Below, piece by piece: positions 61,537-64,000 of a stretch of DNA of 64,000 nucleotides. Location of the stretch: the NCBI RefSeq assembly GCF_020509005.1, contig NC_063015.1, positions 5,504,501 to 5,568,500 on the forward strand, given 5' to 3'. Both the position numbers and the translations under genes were made by a program. The DNA comes from Fulvia fulva (lineage: Eukaryota > Ascomycota > Dothideomycetes > Mycosphaerellales > Mycosphaerellaceae). A model generated the notes under the pieces. The model was not told where the DNA came from. It was given only the letters and a program-made list of their open reading frames with translations, and did no database searches. Numbering within the stretch: position 1 is the stretch's first letter; each line of letters opens with the position of its first letter.

Positions 61537-64000
61537 TTGTCAATAACGATAACTAGCCTCGACACGCCTAGTATTATCTAGTATAACGTCAACTATAGCA
61601 AGGATATAGTATAGAACTATTTCCTATACGAGGCGGACCCGTACGTCTACTACGTCCTAGTAATCTAGGAGCTATAGATAAACCCGTACTATAAGAGACT
61701 AACGACCTATAAGTTACTAGGCTATACGACATGCCTACGAAGCGACGGTAGACCCCGTACGTAATTCTATATTAGTAAGGAGATACTAGAATCCGACTAG
61801 GAGGTAGTATACTACGTAGACGAAGAAGGCGGGGGAGATATTACCTCCCTCTACGTAGGTAGTACTTAGATACACAATATATATATGTAACCGCTAGCCT
61901 CGAGGTCTAGCCGCGACCTTAGGGTCTATAGACACCTAGATAGTACGCTTAAGAGACAAGGGTACTATATCGTAGTAGGAGACTTTAATATATACTACCC
62001 TTCCTAGGAAAGCCTTATATAGCCGCACCCTATAGCCGACGAAGTAATCGACTTAATAGCAAGTAACGTAATCGCCCTTAATACCCCGAAGGACCTAGGC
62101 ACCTAGAAGAGAGGGGGACTCTAAGGCACGATCGACCTCTCCTAGATCCTAGATAGCTACTACTATATAGTAACCTACTATAGGATCGAATATAAACTCG
62201 AGGCGTCGTTAGACTATATACTAGTCAGGACCTCTATTACGATATAGATACAATATATACTAGCGGGAACCCCTAAGCTAAACTAGGGAATAGCCTACTA
62301 GGCTAATATCTAGGTATACCTCGACGACTTCGAGAGGCTAGTCTAGATCGCGTAGTAGCGATATAATAGTAAAGACGAGATAGACGAGGCAGTCTAAGGG
62401 TTAATAGACGAAATAAGAAAAGCGACCTTACTTCACGTTCCGCTTACCTAACTAACGATATAGTCTAAACTATACTAAGCGCCGGAGTACACTACGGTAG
62501 TAAGAGAAGTAAGGAGAGCCCGCCGGGTATAGACTAGCAGCCATAGCGAGGAGGCCTAGAACGTATATAGGGAGGCATACTAATAGAAGAAAGCCACGAT
62601 ACGGAGGGGGAAAGTAGTCGGCTAGAGAGCTATAGTAGAAGAAATCGCCGACAAGCTAGCGAGGATGTAGAAGCTAGCGAAATGGGCCCGATAGGACCCT
62701 ATATAGGGCCCCTCCTTCTCTATCCTAGCGCTATAATCGCCTAGTAGCCCGGTTAGCGACCCCGAGGCTAAGGCGCGTCTACTAGCTAGTAAGTTCTTCC
62801 CGCCCCTAGTCGAGGCTAATCTAAGCGACATAAACAGCTCGATTCCCCTAGCCCCTAGTATCGCGGTCTAATAGGATATGTCCAAGGGAGATGTTACCGC
62901 TATACTTAGGAAGTTACCGGCGAAGAAAGCCCCGGAGCCGGATAGGATCCTAAACGAGCTACTAAAGAAGTGTAGAGATCAACTAGCCCTAGTAGTCGTC
63001 GCGATTTTTAACGCCTACCTATAGACCGGATACTACCTAATAGCATTTAAACAATCGAAGACAGTAGTCCTACGTAAGCCGTAAAAGGAAGACTATACGT
63101 AGGTGAAGCCGTACCGCCTAATTACGCTCCTTAACACTCTTAGGAAGGCACTTAAGAAGCTAGTTATAACGAGACTCTCCGAGGCGGTAGAGGAGTACTC
63201 CCTACTCCCGGACACCTAGATAGGTACGCGCCTATAGCGATCGACGCTATCCGCGATAGAACTTATTACCTCTTAGGTAAAGGCTATCTAGTATAGGAAT
63301 AGGAAAAAGGTGGCATCCCTACTGAGTCTAGACATATCGGGAGCCTTTAACTACGTGTTATACCCGCGGCTACTCTATATCTTAAGGTCGAAAGGACTCC
63401 CTAAGTAGCTTGTCAACTTCGTACGGTCCTACCTCTAAAACCGTAGTACGTCGATCCTAGTCGGTTAGTACAAAACCCTATTTTAAGTAGTCTATACTAG
63501 AATCCCGTAAGGCTTAACGCTAGTACCTATCCTATTCCTCTTCTTTATAGCGACGCTACTCCTAGCCCTAGAATCCTAGAACACCGCTACGAGCGGCTTC
63601 GTAGACGACACGAACATCCTAGCGTAGTCTTCCTCGACTAAGGAGAACTATAGGCTACTAGAAGCGAAGCATAAGATCTACGAGGACTAGGCTAGGAGGT
63701 ATAGGGCTCGGTTTGCCCTAGAAAAATATAACCTAATACACTTTACGCGCCGGCCACGGTTCTATAACATATATACTTCTATCTAAATATAGGGGCATAC
63801 GACTAACCCGGCAAATCAGCTTAGGATCCTCGGACTATAGGTGGACCCGGCGCTACGGTAGAGGAAGTACGTATAGGCAATATTACGGAAAGCTAAACAG
63901 AATATAGCATTATACTAGAGGCTTACTACGTCTATATAGGGGGCGGACTTTCGGTAGTCACGACTTCTATACACGGCTATTATACGGCTAGTCCTCACCT
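61533..64000 (+). pseudogene. LINE D ORF2 (endonuclease/reverse transcriptase) remnant, incomplete
   Basis: Starts near MIVNNDN. Endonuclease and reverse transcriptase are recognisable despite many in-frame stops: QYNVN-type start, YRLITLLNTLRKALKKLV, LLSLDISGAFNYV and FVDDTNILA at 63600-63626. Most stops are at positions where relatives have Trp or Gln. No part is functional. The 3' part lies outside the window. Confidence 0.75.

Larger units (their letters stand above)
60180..64000 (+). mobile_element. LINE D, heavily RIP-like mutated, runs off the window
   Basis: Plus-strand element readable as two overlapping ORFs in decay. The left boundary is not visible; recognisable ORF1 sequence begins around 60360 and ORF2 at 61533. 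The endonuclease/reverse transcriptase is more distant from A, B and C than they are from one another, suggesting another lineage. The right end is cut off by the window, so length and tail are unknown. Confidence 0.8.

Noticed and set aside
1..64000. CRISPR array, operons, or bacterial-type signals
   Set aside because: The 30-bp arrays have no constant repeat/unique spacer structure, and introns and LINEs show a eukaryotic genome.

Overview
The window looks like nuclear DNA of a filamentous ascomycete (Pezizomycotina, probably Dothideomycetes). Short 40-85 bp GT-AG introns interrupt otherwise compact genes. The gene families are typically fungal (Zn2Cys6, F-box/2EXR, GH76 DFG5-type, SDR, small secreted proteins). 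Old transposon copies carry dense C-to-T/G-to-A changes like those left by RIP, with CAG/CAA and TGG codons turned into stops. All functions are assigned from the sequence alone; no database search was possible.

Region 1 (1-9.1 kb) is gene-poor. It holds three small secreted-protein genes, each a signal-peptide exon followed by a phase-0 intron, plus short non-autonomous inverted-repeat elements. One family (TIR starting CCTCGA, apparent 9-bp target duplications) is present at 7544-7843 and 4122-4431, with fragments at 3377-3566 and 4451-4500. Region 2 (10.5-36 kb) is ordinary host sequence: a RING-H2 protein, an SDR-like enzyme, hypothetical and basic nuclear-type proteins, a four-exon gene for a ~1,490-residue Ser/Thr-rich protein with an acidic Asp/Asn/Gly repeat, an F-box protein, a probable mitochondrial membrane protein, two adjacent miniature Zn2Cys6 proteins, a hypothetical secreted protein and a D-2-hydroxyacid dehydrogenase.

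Region 3 (37.2-46.05 kb) is a nested retrotransposon insertion that splits a host gene. An old, 5'-truncated, RIP-like Tad1-type LINE (A) sits inside the host reading frame with a target duplication on both sides. A much younger full-length LINE (B, opposite strand) is inserted in A with its own 14-bp duplication. Region 4 (46.9-51 kb) has a GH76 gene and a SANT/zinc-finger gene, both carrying several lesions.

Region 5 (51.5-64 kb) is almost all repeats. Two arrays of a 30-bp minisatellite, in inverted orientation, bracket about 620 bp of older AT-rich DNA (51.48-60.02 kb). Into this have inserted a full-length LINE (C, exact 14-bp duplications) and two head-to-head pogo/Fot1-like elements, one an internal deletion derivative. 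A fourth, heavily mutated LINE (D) of another lineage runs off the right edge. All four LINEs keep an ORF1-stop/ORF2-start overlap (ATGA or TGATG), which points to coupled termination-reinitiation for making the endonuclease/reverse transcriptase. Several host genes have exactly one in-frame stop, some at codons that fit CpA-to-TpA change.
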